64,000 nt of DNA, from the NCBI GenBank assembly GCA_011800805.1, contig MPNW01000196.1, positions 133,094-197,093 of the forward strand. The letters run 5' to 3'. Below are positions 1-11,859 of the stretch, in pieces. The translations under genes were made by a program, and so were the position numbers. This DNA is from Hirudo medicinalis (Eukaryota; Annelida; Clitellata; Hirudinida; Hirudinidae). The stretch's first letter is position 1; every line of letters begins with the position of its first letter. The notes below the pieces were generated by a model, which had not been told where the DNA came from, made no database searches, and saw only the letters and a program-made list of their open reading frames with translations.

Positions 1-49
1 ACAAGTAAATTAGTTTTATTAACAAACTTTCGGTTGATGCTCAGTAACC

Positions 50-127
50 ATAAATGTTTCGGGGTACACTTGTACCCCCCCTCAGCTAAAACTGGAAGTT
101 GTGTCACCTTAGGCATCCAAGGGTTAA
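50..127 (-). mobile_element. piggyBac-like MITE remnant (fragment)
   Basis: Read on the minus strand it begins TTAACCCT at 127 and carries a short palindromic block of the form GGGGTACA…TGTACCCC followed by an AAACAT motif. The same TTAACCCT start and GGGGTGCA…TGCACCCC block recur near 5130–5205 on the plus strand. TTAA is the piggyBac target site, so a non-autonomous piggyBac-type element is the inferred origin. The far end is not defined. Confidence 0.35.
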
Positions 128-222
128 GATAAAATATTTACAACATTAACACTTTCCTGATGTTTATAATTTGATTTGAGACAACTTGAGATGATGATCA
201 TAGACTATCACTGTTCTGTCAG

Positions 223-889
223 GTTGATGTCTTGGTCAGTTCTGGAAGTGTATTGAACTGTGGTCCTGTAGCAAAGTCAATTTTTGCAAAGGCAGGTTCT
301 GGGCTTCAATGGGAATGTAGCACCAAAGCTCCTCTGTCTATGGGTCAAGTTGTTGAAACTAAGGCTTACAATCTTCCATGCAAAGAAATTTTTCATTGCC
401 ATGCTAAGAAGTGGGATGGAGGAAAAACCAAAGAAAGTCAAGAAGTAAATGATTTACAGCATTGCATTAAATTGTTAGATCTAATAATATTTATTGAAAT
501 TGAATTTCAACTTAAATGTCAGGTCTTGATGAAAGTGGTTACCACATGCATTCAAATGGCTAACAACAAAGGTCTAACATCAATAGCTTTTCCACCAATT
601 GCTTGTGGTTATTTGAAGATGCCCCCCAAAATATCTGCTCAGTGTATCCTCAGATCAATTGAAAATTATGCCTGGTCGAACCAAAGCAGTCTGAAGAATA
701 TAATAATAGCAATTTATGATCCACAAAATTTAATCTTTAAGGTTGGTATTTGATATTTGAATTCTGGAATTCTGATGATTTGGAACTATGCAGTGATTGC
801 CTTTTCTATCCAGGCCTATAAAGAGGTGTTGGATACGAAATTAAATGTGTCATTTAATGACAGTGCTTCTGCATGGGAAATCAAAAAAA
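223..889 (+). CDS. Exons encoding macro domain 1 of the PARP14-like gene
   Basis: Exons 223–444, 523–741 and 814–889. The VDV-x-V start, the GPVAKSIF–AKAG segment and the ACGYLKMPP loop are the usual order of a PARP14-type macro domain. The first intron (445–522) is 78 nt, divisible by three and free of stops, so it can be read through; GTAAAT/TGTCAG borders and the domain match favour splicing. Confidence 0.8.
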
Positions 890-3800
890 GTAAGTTTATG
901 CTTGATCATTTATGATTTATTATTTTCTGAAGTTTTAAATTTTAAATTTCATCTAATTTTTCTTGAATTTCTAGAGGAATTCAAGATTTCAGTTATCGGT
1001 TCTTGTCAAAACGACGTTCTTAGGGCCCTTAGAAGTCTCCAAGATTTTTCCCTTGTATGATTTTCCATGTTCCCATAAAATTCCCTAACCATGTTGCAGG
1101 AAAATATTTTAAATATTTGAAAAAAATATTTTTTATTGTATAATGGTAGCTGAGTAATTTAATTGTTTATTAACGTCCGTTGCATAACTAGGTGATTAGG
1201 ATGGTGCTCCTGCGACGGGATTCGAATCCGCGCTGCCATCATGAGAGGCGATGTCTTAATCATTAGACCAGCGATTCTCAATCTGTGGGTCGCGAACCCT
1301 ATGGGGTTCGCTTGAGACATTAAGAATTTAATAAATTACAAAAATATTATTTCTAAATTTAGCAAACAAAACAACGAATGAGGTGATTGCAGGTTTTGAT
1401 TATGGTGCAGTAAGCCAAGTAGTTTGAGGGTAATAGATGAAGAGAGTACCGGCAATGTTTATGGAAGGTGGAAGGGATAGAGAGTCCTGAGATAAAAAGA
1501 TTACTTTTAACCTCACATAAATTCAAATAAACATTACCTTAGTCTTCTACACGTTTAATTAGAAACAATTAGATGTCAATCATTGAGAGCGGGATAATTT
1601 AGTTCTTGAAAGGATAGAATAGACACCATTAACAGTTAAAATTGAAGAGGTTCCTGAGAATTCACACAAGGTGTTCATTGCATTCATTCCCAGCGATGCA
1701 GCAAAATATGATTTTATTTCTACGTCGTTAGCAAACCTTGGATCAAGTGCTTTAATTCATATCCTGTTCTGTCTGAGATTGGGTTGAGCCTTCTTCCCTT
1801 TCCAACAACGTACCTGTGTAAAATAGGTTGCTCAAGTTTATTGGTTATCAAGTCGAAATACAAAAGTAGACTCGCTGCTGAGGATGATTTCTGTTTGATC
1901 TTACAAAGTCTTGCCCCAACAATTTCTCCATTTGCAAGAAATAGGCCTTGCATGGCCACCTCACCGACACCTTTGCAGTGGTGTTTAGCAACTCAAATAT
2001 TGCTGAACTTATAAATTGAAGAATGTTATTTTTTTTTGCAAAATTAAAAGCAAATTATCAAAGAAAATTTACAAACTGTTCTGTGGTTTCTTATTTCAAA
2101 ATATATTCAAAATATAAGATGTGCATACAGTGCGCATGAAAGGATTACAAACAGCCCATATTTTTAGTGTAACTCTTAAAATATTGAACAGATCTAAGCC
2201 AAATTTTGAATATGAAATTACACACTTGCGCCCAATTTCTTTTCGATTGGATGATACTTGCTCATTTATCAATATGTCCTATTTCAGCCGTGTGAAAAGG
2301 TTATAAAAACTTTAAAGTTTTCGATTATATATCATTTTTTATTAGCACATTTTTACAAGCTTTTTCAAAAAATTATAATTATTGCGATGCAAACTACATA
2401 AATGGTATGTGGTTTAACATTTCAGTATAATATTTGAATCATGGGTAGAATTAGCTGGAATCAGGGCAGATCTAAAACACTTTTGGCGGGGGCGCACACT
2501 GTAACCGGTGGCGGATTTTAGGGGGGCACAGCTACTAATATTTTTGTCCAAAGTCGTAAATTATTGAAATAAAAGAAGAGATATATTTAATTTATTTTTT
2601 CCTAGATTGATCGGCTGAACAAAAAGATGAACATTTCAGACTTCAACACCTAAACTATCCTTAAAATTGAAATGCAATTAAAAATGTTTATTCTAGTGCT
2701 TGAACGGATTTGCAAAATCTGTAACCTCTTTAGAAGGGGGCCGCTGTGGGGGGTAAGGGCTCGGTAATATTTAGGGGTCCGCCCGTGTTCTAAAATATTG
2801 AAATTTTACAATCATGACCTTTTTTGAAATTCCATTACCAAATTGACATAACGCGTGGGCCCTAGGCCGATATGCCTACTAGGCTCTGCTAAGGAGCCCG
2901 AAATTTCTGTCGGCTACCCTGTGATTACATTGATCACATTCTGTAAAATATATTTTATTTATTTATTAAAGTCCTTTGCATAACTGAGATGAAACTCTGT
3001 AAAATGTACAAAATACGAGATTTATATACGACGGCGAAATTTTTTTTCATCAAATTTCGAACTTAGATTTGTCTGGTAAAGCGACAGCGGCATTGACGAC
3101 GAAGACGAGTTCGATCCTACAATACTCCCCTACCAGAGAGTAACCAGCTAACGATAAATGCATAAAACAATGTCAGTTCAGTTAAATATTCAGAAAACTT
3201 CTTTGCCGAGTCTTGACAGGAGTTGGTGCTATTGAATTGATGTCCTGGCTTCGGTCTGCTATGAATTGATGTGTTGTTGATGATGCTGTTTGTTGAATGA
3301 CGACTGGTGTAGTCGCAGGAAAGGTTGTTGGTTTGAGTCCCTTGAAGTTCTGTTCGTATGCGAAGAGTGCTGATGAGGTGTACTCGTCGTTTGCTTGTAG
3401 TGGTCCAAGATGAATGTTGATGCGGAGGGGCGTGTTTGAATGAGAGAAATTCGATGTTGTAACACGTGGCAAGATACTTGCTTGCTGACAAAAGGCATGT
3501 CTCTACTTGTGCTGATGTCTTTGTCCATGTTGATCAAGTTGCTCTTGATCCTGTGTGCAAGTTGAGTGAGTTGCTCTGGAGTTGCTCTTGTCTGGACATT
3601 CTGGCTGGTATGACCAGAGGTGTCCTCGGTGAAGAGCTGGTGATGTGCCTGCAGTGTCGTTGCAGGGGACGTTGTTGGTGAGACAGTTGCAGCTAGTGTT
3701 AAGCGTTGAAACTGTGTCGAGTTGTTCACGTGAGGTTGAGATGACAAACCATTGACTCTGTTGATGTTTGTTGCATCGAGCTTCGAGCAGATGTGATGAG

Positions 3801-6800
3801 AGATGTTGATCTGGGTGCAGATGCTGCTGAATGTTCATTGCCAAATAGTTGTTTGTCGAATTCTCTCGATGCTGGTGTTGATTGACGTCCCCTGATTGAA
3901 GGCTGCGAGAGATGATAAAGAGAACTTTGTCCGTTAAGTTGCTCTGCTGAGGTGACTGAAATTTGAGATGAGGCTGAGGTTGAAGTCATGTCCGATTTTT
4001 AGTTGTTGCCGTGCCTTCTCAATCTCTTGTTGTGCATCTTCCTATCGCCGAGTTTCAAAGACGAAACCTGATTGTTGCCTGTTCTGTGTTGGAGTTGCGT
4101 TGTTGCAAGTTCTTCGTCTGAGTTGCACAAACTGATGATGCATGTTCTTCCGGATCACCGATTTGCTGATGAAACCTGGTTGTAGTTGCATGTTCTTCGG
4201 AGTTACCGATTTGCTGCGACTGCAAATGACGAAGAATACTTGGTTGATGAGATTCATCAAGAGATCTGTGGGTTTCCGTCGGGTTCACCAATTTGTAGCG
4301 ACATTTGTTGACATAATACTGGCCGACCCCTTTATCTTGTTTGAATCGCATCAAAGCACTTCACAATTTCATATTTATCTCTGACAAAGATGATCTTGAA
4401 AAAATTACTATTTACAAAATTAATGTAATAATATTCTTGAAAACTAGAAAAGCATCATTCATCATCATTCCTTTTAGCATTTAGGAATTCTTCCTGGGTT
4501 TTCCCGGTTTGAGAGTGCTTCAGGATAAGCGATGTCCCGTGTAACTATTGTTGCAAAGGGAATACAGAAACAATCCAAAGTTGATTTTTTGGTTTGGTTG
4601 GATAGAAACCTCGGTGATTTTGAGCAGAGGGAACTAAGTCCGGAAACTATTTTGATAACAACCGAAAACGTCAATTGTTGGTGTTATTTTTTTATTTTTA
4701 ATGAATATACTGGCCATAGGAGGTAATTATTTCTTACTACAGGTGCAAAGTCACTTTGCAAAAGAAAAACTATACATGTTGGAGTCAGTACCGTCAACTT
4801 TTCCAGCACTTCAAGTATTCAGAGCCTTAATATGACAGGTCAACAACATTTTTTTTTATATTAATATTTTTTTCTAACTTCCAAGATTGAACTTATCGGA
4901 AATTATAATGGGTCTCGTATTTAAGTTGATTAATTTATTGTTTTAAACATCTTTATTAAGGCGTATTTGTAATTTGCCAATATGAAATGAACAACTACTT
5001 CAGCACAAGTTGAACAAGCTTGATGAGAAGATGATGTATTTGGATTATATGGAACTATTCAAAATACGTCTACCAAAGCTAGGGTTTTAAGTCAAAAGGG
5101 AGTGGTTTATCATGTAGACATTGGTCTCCTTAACCCTCAAACTGTTTTGCTACCTTGGCCTACACTAAATGACTCTGGGGTGCAAATGCACCCCAATGTT
5201 TCTTTGGTGAATTACTTGAAAAATTAGTAATCTATAACACTAACACTGTTAAAAATTAACATGTTAAACTATGAATATTAGATTTAAAAACTTGGTCATG
5301 TTAATGTCATGATATGTGTCACAAAGTCAGAGTAGCTTGACTAAAAAACTCAGTATAATTTAAAAAAAAAATGTTTTGCAGCATAATAGTATTTCCATTA
5401 TGTAAATGTAAATGTAATTCATTTATGCAGCAGCAAATGCATAATTTGAGGCACGTAAGTCAGAGGCACGTTTTGTTAACCATTTACGTAGCGCTCCTCC
5501 CCAAGGGCACTTATGGCAGTGCAAGCTGGGTTTTGAACACAATACATAATACTGCTTCCATTACCGCCACATTCAGGAAGGAAACCCATCCAACTTGCAA
5601 ACCAATCAGGTATTGTCGGTATAATTAGGGCCCCCAAGATTGGGACAAGTGCCCAGGGGCCTGGCAATATTTTGGGGCCCACCTGGGTTTGAAATTTTTT
5701 TTGCTTTCCCATTCCTAAATTATAAATTAGATTTACGGGTTGGAAAATCAATTTAAGGTAACAGATTGCATTGAAAAATTAAATATATATTTAAAAACAA
5801 CTGTCAAATATTTAATGATATAAGACAATATGAAGCACAGAAATAAAATACTAGAAAGTCAACACATGTAGCTTAGGTCCTTCACCTTTTTCTCCTGATC
5901 ATATGTAAGCTTTATCAATCAGGCAAAGGAATTAACTTTATGAGTGTCATCAAAGCCATCACCATTGGAATGAAAAGCCCCACATACCATCATCTGAAAT
6001 ATCTGATCAAATTCAATTTTTTCCACAATTTCACTTTGTTCCAAATGCTAATGGCCCAACTGTTAAGCAGATGTCTTTAATATCATTATCAGGAATGTTC
6101 TGACTAGGTGCATGCAGAGGCTGTTCAACCATGGGATTTATTGTTAAATGTAAATAAACAAAATACAAACTATGTTTGCATTTGAAATGTAATGTCCTTC
6201 ATAAAAATGTCCTCAATAAAAGTAAGCATTTTGGGCAGTTTTTTGTAACTAATGTTAAGCTATATTATTTGCCAAATTGATTTGTGTAAACATCATTGAC
6301 ATTGTTGGAATTGGAAAATCGCTTCACTTTTGAACGTTTATTTCATCAGCATTTTTAGTTATTTTTGAGTGCCTTATTTAGAGGAATAAGATGTTAGGAC
6401 ACTTTTTGTTTGCCCTTACCGGAGGGGGCTCCCCGGTAGTGCAGATTGGGCTGCAGGACGCGTTACGACCGTTGCCGTTACTACAACGTTGACGCATGCA
6501 GAAACAATCTATTCGCTAACCAGTACGCCATTGTTTATGCTGTTATGCTTCAATGTTCACATGCAGTCCTGTTACCTATCACTTACTTCTTCAATTGCCT
6601 TTTAAGCAGGTGATTCAATTCAGGCCAACGATGAAGAAATGGTCGCAAGTTTGGGTATTATTAATGAATTTGTCATTTAGTAGCATTTTTTATGCCATTA
6701 GCTATTTAGTGTTTTTGGATGACATGTGAGGATTTTATCATTTGTATTTTACCATACATATTTTTTATTTAAATCTTGCATGCTTTTCTCATGACATGAC

Positions 6801-9800
6801 AAAAAATATAAATTTTTTGATTTGTGATAATTTTTTTTTTATTTCAAAGCAACTTCATCGTTTGATTTCCGGGAGGATGTTTCTTCAGAAAACGAAAACG
6901 ATGCTGGAAGGATCCCAAGCACCATGGTTGATTTGAAAGAGAATTTTGAAATACCTTCTGCAAAGTTACTCTTGTTGAAAAAGCATAATTTTTTGGAATC
7001 ACTGGAAAATCAAAATCTGGGTGGAACTTGCAGAATCATTGGGAATCACATCAAACTTTCTGGATCACAAGAAATCATCAGTCATTATAAAGTATCTTTA
7101 ATTTGCTAAATAATTAATTTAATGTGGCTATGTAATTAATATATTTTTTGCTTTTTGAGATTCAAATATATGATTGGCTGATGAAAACATCAGAGGTGCA
7201 CATTGATGTTCAAAAGATGCCAGACTTGGCACTATCCTCTCGAATGCTGGAAAGTATCAATAAATCCCTTGATTTACTCCATGTGTTAAAATGCAATGAT
7301 CATTTGCCTGAAAGTACCAATGAATGCCTTGCCTTGATTTTTTATAATTCAACAAAGAAGGAGGCTTTCAATGTGTTTTCAGAAACAGTGGACAAGTGCT
7401 TGTGTAAATGGTCCATCAAAGTTCAGCAGAAAGTCATGGAATACTTAGAAAAAGAACAGAATGCCAAAATTGAAGACATTTTCAAGAAGTATAGGGATTT
7501 GGAGCATTGTAAAGAGAATATTGGATCTGATATTACAAAATGGACATTCACCTATTGTGGAAATAAAGACTATTTTGGAAAAGCAACAAAAGAATTTGAT
7601 GAATTGATAAATTCTGTGAAAGTCAAGACTTTTACACTTGAAAGATCATTATCCAGTCCAACATTGCAGACCTACATTAGTGGAGTAATGAATGAAGACC
7701 ATGTTCACATTCATTCCCACAATGTTCTTGGTACATTTATTTAAGAATAAAATTCAATTTTAATGTATTATTATTTGTAGTGTTTTGAAATGTCTTGAAT
7801 TTAGCTTAATTATTTATATTTAAAACAAGGCCTTGCAAATACTAAAAATGTTTATAAATTTGTAAATGAAGATGTTTTGTTTCTAGGTATGGTAAATCAA
7901 GGAAATTATGAAGAAAGAGCAATGATCAGAGGAATGGTTGTATCCATTGCAAATGGCATTGCAGCTAATCAAGATGTAATCTTTGTTTGGCATGTTAAGT
8001 AATAATATGAAACACATTTCAAGGTGCTTTCAGGTTGATGCAACTTTTAACTCCAGTTTTCATTTGGAGAGAATTAACATCTCCATAAAACATAACATAC
8101 ACAACAAGTATGTGTGTTTTGCAACTGGCTTCTTGAGTAAAAGGGCTTTAAACACAGAGTTTAACTCACTGTGTGAAGAAATTCTTTCAAATTCCACAGT
8201 AAATGATGAAGAATTGCCTAGGGTTAGTAATTATATTACCTACAAGCATCTCTTGCTATGGACTTATTTTACATTAAATAATATTCTAAAGCTTATAAAA
8301 CTATATTAATACTTTTAAAAATCATCAGAACATTAAGGTAAAGAAGTTGCTCAATTATGTTATGGATAAAGCTGAAGAAGAGAATATTAAGTCGATGGCA
8401 GTTACTCCATCTGGCTTTGGAAATGTGAAATTGTTCTTTAAAATGTGTGAAATGTTTTCAAGAAAATTTGGAAATATTAAATTGGTCAGTAGTGATTCTA
8501 AAGAAGTGGAAGTAAGTTTTTGGAATATTTTATAATTTTATTTATTTTTTGATGTAGTTATAATGTAGTAGCAAATGAAGGAAGAAAAATTGCCATAAAT
8601 TCTCCAAGAATCTGCTGATGACCCAATTCTTGTTTCCCATTTCCCATCATTTCTCCCCTTTCTAATAAATTGAGTTACTTATAAAACAAATCATATTTTG
8701 TTTTTGTGGAATCTGCCTCCCAAATGATCTCTCTGCTGATGGCAGAGGAACTGAGAGTCTTGGATATCTTTCTAATAAGGAGATGTAAACACTGTCTTAC
8801 TGTCTTGATATGACACGGCAGAAATCAAAATCATACTTTAAATACATGAGGCTATTTAATGTGGCTTATGCCAAATCTTGAGGCAATTTTAATTTGGAGC
8901 CTCAAAGTTGTAGACTTTTAGTTTTGTGCTTTAAAAACTCACTCTCATTGAAAGGTACTGAAATAGAAGCTAAAATTAAAATTCTTGTTAAAGAGTTTAC
9001 ATGGGAAACAAACTTCTAGTAGTTGGATATAAATTATATGCTAAAAATATTGTTGACCACAAAATATGTTGCAGGTCATTTGAATGCAATCTACTTTGTT
9101 TCTATTATGACTTTGGTCATCTATTATAATTATAGTCATTATTATGAGACTAGTGCTTGTTATTAGTTTATTATTATTATGGTTATTTGTTATTGATTAA
9201 TTAATGTTATAATTTATTACCTCCAAATGCACACAAAGAAATCATTATTAATAGCCATCCTTTTCAAGGATAAGAACTGACCTTAAGCATTATCCTTAAA
9301 ACGGGTACTACTACACACTACCAGTTGGGGCCTAGCTTACATGATAAACATTTCAGTTTGCATTCTCTTGTGGTTGTTTTCAGTGTTTCAGTTTCCCTAA
9401 TACACAGGTCCCCAACCCTTCTTGACTCAGCTCCCACTTTTTTTGAGTAATGCTGAATAACAGCACCCCTCTACCCCCCTCCATTGTATAAATTATAAAG
9501 TACATACTTTATACTGGAAAATAAGGACAGATTATTTCTAAACTTTTTATTATATAATACCAAAACAAAATTAATACATTGCTCAAAATGATTTAAAAAA
9601 AACATGCCAATGTAAAATGAATATTATGTTATTAATGGGAGGACTGAGCTTGGCGTGTCAAAACAATTTTTCAATATTTTGATGTAATTTTTGTCACCAA
9701 TAATCTTAAATCGCTGCGTTCCACTATTGACAATCTGTTTCTTTTCTTTGCCACAAGACTGGCGACTATGCTAAAAACTCTTTCAGCTAAATAAGATGAT

Positions 9801-10551
9801 GGAAATGCAATGATAAACTTTTTTGCTGCAGCCCATAAGGCTGGGAACAGCATTGGAATTTGATTTTGCAGCCAAAATTCTTGGTATCCATTTTTTATTA
9901 AATTTAAATAGATTATTATAACCAAATTTAGTGCTTTTTGAGTACTGCTCAAAGGGGCAGCAGATGGTCCTCAACCCCCCCTCCCCTCCCCAAATTTCAC
10001 TTGGACAAGAAGTGCCCACCAGTGGGTGCTGGTGCCCCATTGGGAACCTGTGCTCTAACACTATCAACCTTTCCTTTAAATGTAGTCAGTGATTGACAGA
10101 AAGTCTTTCAAGTGAGCTAGGAGTTAAACTCACAACAAACCTTCAAAGTAAAAACCTTAACTTCCCCATTTCAAATCCTTTTAAATATATAAAAGTTCAT
10201 AGTTGCATATTTGTGGAAGAGTCCATCAGAAGTCACTTCAGAAATAGAGTACTTAACAGCGCAACTTTAAATTTTCTCTCTTCTCAATAAGTTTTAAGAT
10301 TTCCATGATGAAAATGAAAACAATTTTTGACAGGAGTTTCAAACTGAATTAAGGGCATTAATTTCAAGCCAATCAAGTCCTTGGACAAGTGATTGCTTTT
10401 GCTTCTTACACGTCTGTCATTGCTAAATTCTAATTAACACAATGAATGTCAAACTATTTTAGGAGCAGAAAGTTTGGAATTCCAAGTGATTGGACCAGAC
10501 GAAGAGAAAGTCAAGGCAGCAGAACAAAAACTCACAAACTTTTTTGCTTAA
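223..10551 (+). CDS. PARP14-like macro-domain protein, 3' part of gene (partial at left edge)
   Basis: Twelve exons join in phase: 223–444, 523–741, 814–889, 4743–4838, 6611–6655, 6850–7091, 7160–7730, 7887–7975, 8034–8222, 8329–8511, 10334–10388, 10463–10551 (TAA). The first exons encode a macro domain (opening VDVLVSSGSVLNCGPVAKSI, core ending TSIAFPPIACGYL), the ADP-ribose-binding fold in the PARP9/14/15 style. Exons 6–7 form KH-like alpha/beta segments. Exons 8–11 look like a second, diverged macro domain (NQDVDATFNSS; then KSMAVTPSGFG). The last two exons give a short KH-like end with FQVIGPDEEKVKAAEQK. Known PARP14 proteins read or remove ADP-ribose and end in WWE plus ART domains; none is encoded before this stop. 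The 5' end lies left of the window. Family assignment is good; the 6611–6655 and 10334–10388 exons rest mainly on phase. Confidence 0.75.
1163..1270 (-). mobile_element. tRNA-derived SINE copy
   Basis: The minus strand carries a pol III A-box-like TGGTCTAATGATTAAGACA and a B-box GGATTCGAATCC spaced as in a tRNA. The tail reads GTTATGCAACGGAC then TTAATAAA. A second body copy lies at 41731–41860, and tail-only copies at 2950–2992 and 49375–49430. No acceptor stem closes, so this is a SINE and not a tRNA gene. Confidence 0.7.
1271..1990 (+). mobile_element. hAT transposon remnant with C-terminal dimerisation region
   Basis: It starts with a hAT-type terminal motif (GCGATTCTCAATCTGTGGGTCGCGAACCC). 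At 1793–1975 the plus strand encodes PFPTTYLCKIG, LLVIKSKYKSRL and AEDDF, the hATC dimerisation signature of ZBED5/FAM200-like transposases. The upstream catalytic part is missing or unreadable, and the 3' terminal repeat was not found. It sits inside the large third intron of the macro-domain gene. Confidence 0.65.
2505..2790. mobile_element. Possible MITE with GC-rich ends
   Basis: The left end reads GGTGGCGGATTTTAGGGG and the right end, on the opposite strand, reads CACGGGCGGACCCCTAAAT. They share the GGCGGA and TTTAGGGG-like blocks in inverted order around a GC-rich region that stands out from its AT-rich surroundings. No coding content. The boundaries are approximate. Confidence 0.3.
2950..2992 (-). 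mobile_element. SINE 3'-tail fragment
   Basis: TTTATTTATTTATTAAAGTCC followed by TTGCATAACTGAGATGA matches the tail of the tRNA-derived SINE found at 1163 and 41731. Confidence 0.55.
3072..4302 (-). mobile_element. Internally deleted, pol-less Ty3/gypsy-type LTR element
   Basis: On the minus strand a primer-binding-site-like AATTGGTGAACCCGACGG follows an LTR end ACA at 4294. At the other end a polypurine tract (GGTAGGGGAGTA) leads into TGTAGGATCG, the LTR start. The LTR at 3075–3121 matches both ends of the solo LTR at 62689–62919 but lacks its middle. Between them lie only Q/S/T/H-rich overlapping frames, perhaps gag-derived. No protease, reverse transcriptase or integrase is seen. Confidence 0.6.
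5130..5215 (+). mobile_element. piggyBac-like MITE remnant
   Basis: Starts TTAACCCTCAAACTG, and GGGGTGCAAATGCACCCC occurs about 65 bases in, followed by AATGTTTC. This is the same order as in the fragment at 50–127 on the other strand. The far end is not defined. Confidence 0.35.
5216..6610. other. Intron sequence of the macro-domain gene, no feature recognised
   Basis: AT-rich intron sequence between exons 4 and 5 of the macro-domain gene. A GC-rich patch at 5625–5690 (AGGGCCCCCAAGATTGGGAC) looks like a degenerate repeat end. No coding segment could be supported. Confidence 0.4.
7887..8511 (+). CDS. Exons encoding diverged macro domain 2 of the PARP14-like gene
   Basis: Exons 7887–7975, 8034–8222 and 8329–8511. 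The pattern VVSIANGIAANQDVDATFNS matches the beta-strand and VDA-x-x-N start of macro domains. A later helix–strand, LLNYVMDKAEEENIKSMAV, matches the core that precedes the glycine loop. The GVAxAI-type loop that binds the diphosphate is not recognisable, so this copy may not bind ADP-ribose (inference). Confidence 0.6.
9395..10060 (-). mobile_element. Non-autonomous hAT element with transposase C-terminus
   Basis: Terminal inverted repeats CACAGGTCCCCAAC (9403) and GTTCCCAATG-type (ending 10052) bound about 650 bp. Flanking 8-mers CCCTAATA and CTCTAACA agree at 6 of 8 positions, fitting an aged 8-bp hAT target duplication. On the minus strand 9671–9815 encodes FPSSYLAERVFSIV, KKRNRLSIVERSDLRL, the hATC dimerisation domain. 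The rest of the transposase is deleted. It lies in the last large intron of the macro-domain gene. Confidence 0.75.
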
Positions 10552-11859
10552 GGATTCGTCATCCGTTTTTTTCATGTGATGTTCTTATTGGTATTGTCAA
10601 TAATATTTTTTATATTAACAGTAATGTCAGATGAAGGTTATTTTTACCTAAACTCCTATGTGAAAATCCAGCTTGATTCTGCTTAACTAAATCTCAAAAT
10701 TTGCATATAAAGCTTCCTCACTTAAACTTTCTTCTCAAGATGTTTTGCTCAACAAAACCCCTCTTGTTTGTGACATAGTTTATATTACAAATATTAAAAA
10801 CCATTGTGAATCTCAAACATTCAAGATGTCCATCAAATTCTTCAATGATGTTACTTCCATAACGCAAAAAAAGAGCCCTTTGAAGAAGTAACGACTTCAC
10901 AAAGGAAAATGATGAAATTGTTCCAAAAATTACTCAACCTTCTCAGGAATGCTGCAGGGGAGACAAAAATCAACATGCATAGTGGAGGACTCAGATTCAG
11001 GAGTAAATGATAATCAGTTAAGCAATTAAGCAATTAATTAAAGAGAACAAAACAATTTCATCAAGTCAGAAAGATGTTGCACATAAATAAGAATAAGTCT
11101 TCTTGCTTGTCTTAGACAAGGCACTGAGCTCATGCTGAGGCTGTCATTTCAAGACCAGAGTTGCTTTGTCCTTTTCTTGTTTGTCTCTCAGATGTTCCAT
11201 ATGTATCTGAATTGTGGAAGTAATGTTTATTTAAAAGCATGGCAAGGGGGGCAAGTCATCCTTCCAGCTGCTGTTTTTAGAAATTGTGATACATTCCAAA
11301 GTGATAAATGTTTGCAGGCACAAAACAATGACCAGATGTGACCAACTATTATCTAGTGAATATTTGAAATAAAGATATTTGACTCATGACGGAAAGTACA
11401 ATTTTCAATGTGGTCACATCAGTTCCTTCAAGGCTTGTTGTGATAATAATGTTGTAATATAATTATTTATAATTACTATAATATTGAAACAATATTTCAA
11501 ATCATAGATTATTTAAAGAAATCCTTGAAATGCCACTAAAGTGATGATGCAGTGGTGATGGTGAACTCAAAAAAAACTTTAGTGCACTTCCACAGTGTGA
11601 TAGTGTGTGGACAATGTGATGTCATTTCAACAGAATGAGCTTTTACCAACTAATTTTGGAATGGATATTAATGCTAACTAATACAATGATTTTATTCTTT
11701 TAATTTATTACTTATTTATAACAGAGGAGAAAGCAAACATATTTAAATTTATTGACTGTTTATTATTCAAGCAAATTACCAAACTTTAATAAATCACATC
11801 TTGAGACCCCAACGGTCGAGTGCACAAATTGCCGCTAAGAATATCTCACCCACTTTTGG
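10552..11859. other. Convergent intergenic spacer
   Basis: It lies between the stop of the macro-domain gene (+) and the stop of the receptor gene (−), so it should hold both 3' UTRs. TTTATT motifs near 11750–11765 could supply a minus-strand AATAAA. No other gene or repeat could be supported. Confidence 0.5.

Noticed and set aside
445..522. In-frame continuation of macro domain 1 through this stretch
   Set aside because: It has a GTAAAT donor and TGTCAG acceptor, low-complexity AT-rich content, and removal restores the macro-domain alignment.
1190..1270. tRNA gene (also at 41760–41850)
   Set aside because: A- and B-boxes are present but no acceptor stem closes and the copies continue into a shared non-tRNA tail, so they are SINEs.
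3117..4354. Q/S/T/H-rich minus-strand frames as host genes
   Set aside because: They lie between a PBS and a polypurine tract next to LTR sequence; they overlap in several frames and match no host family I know.
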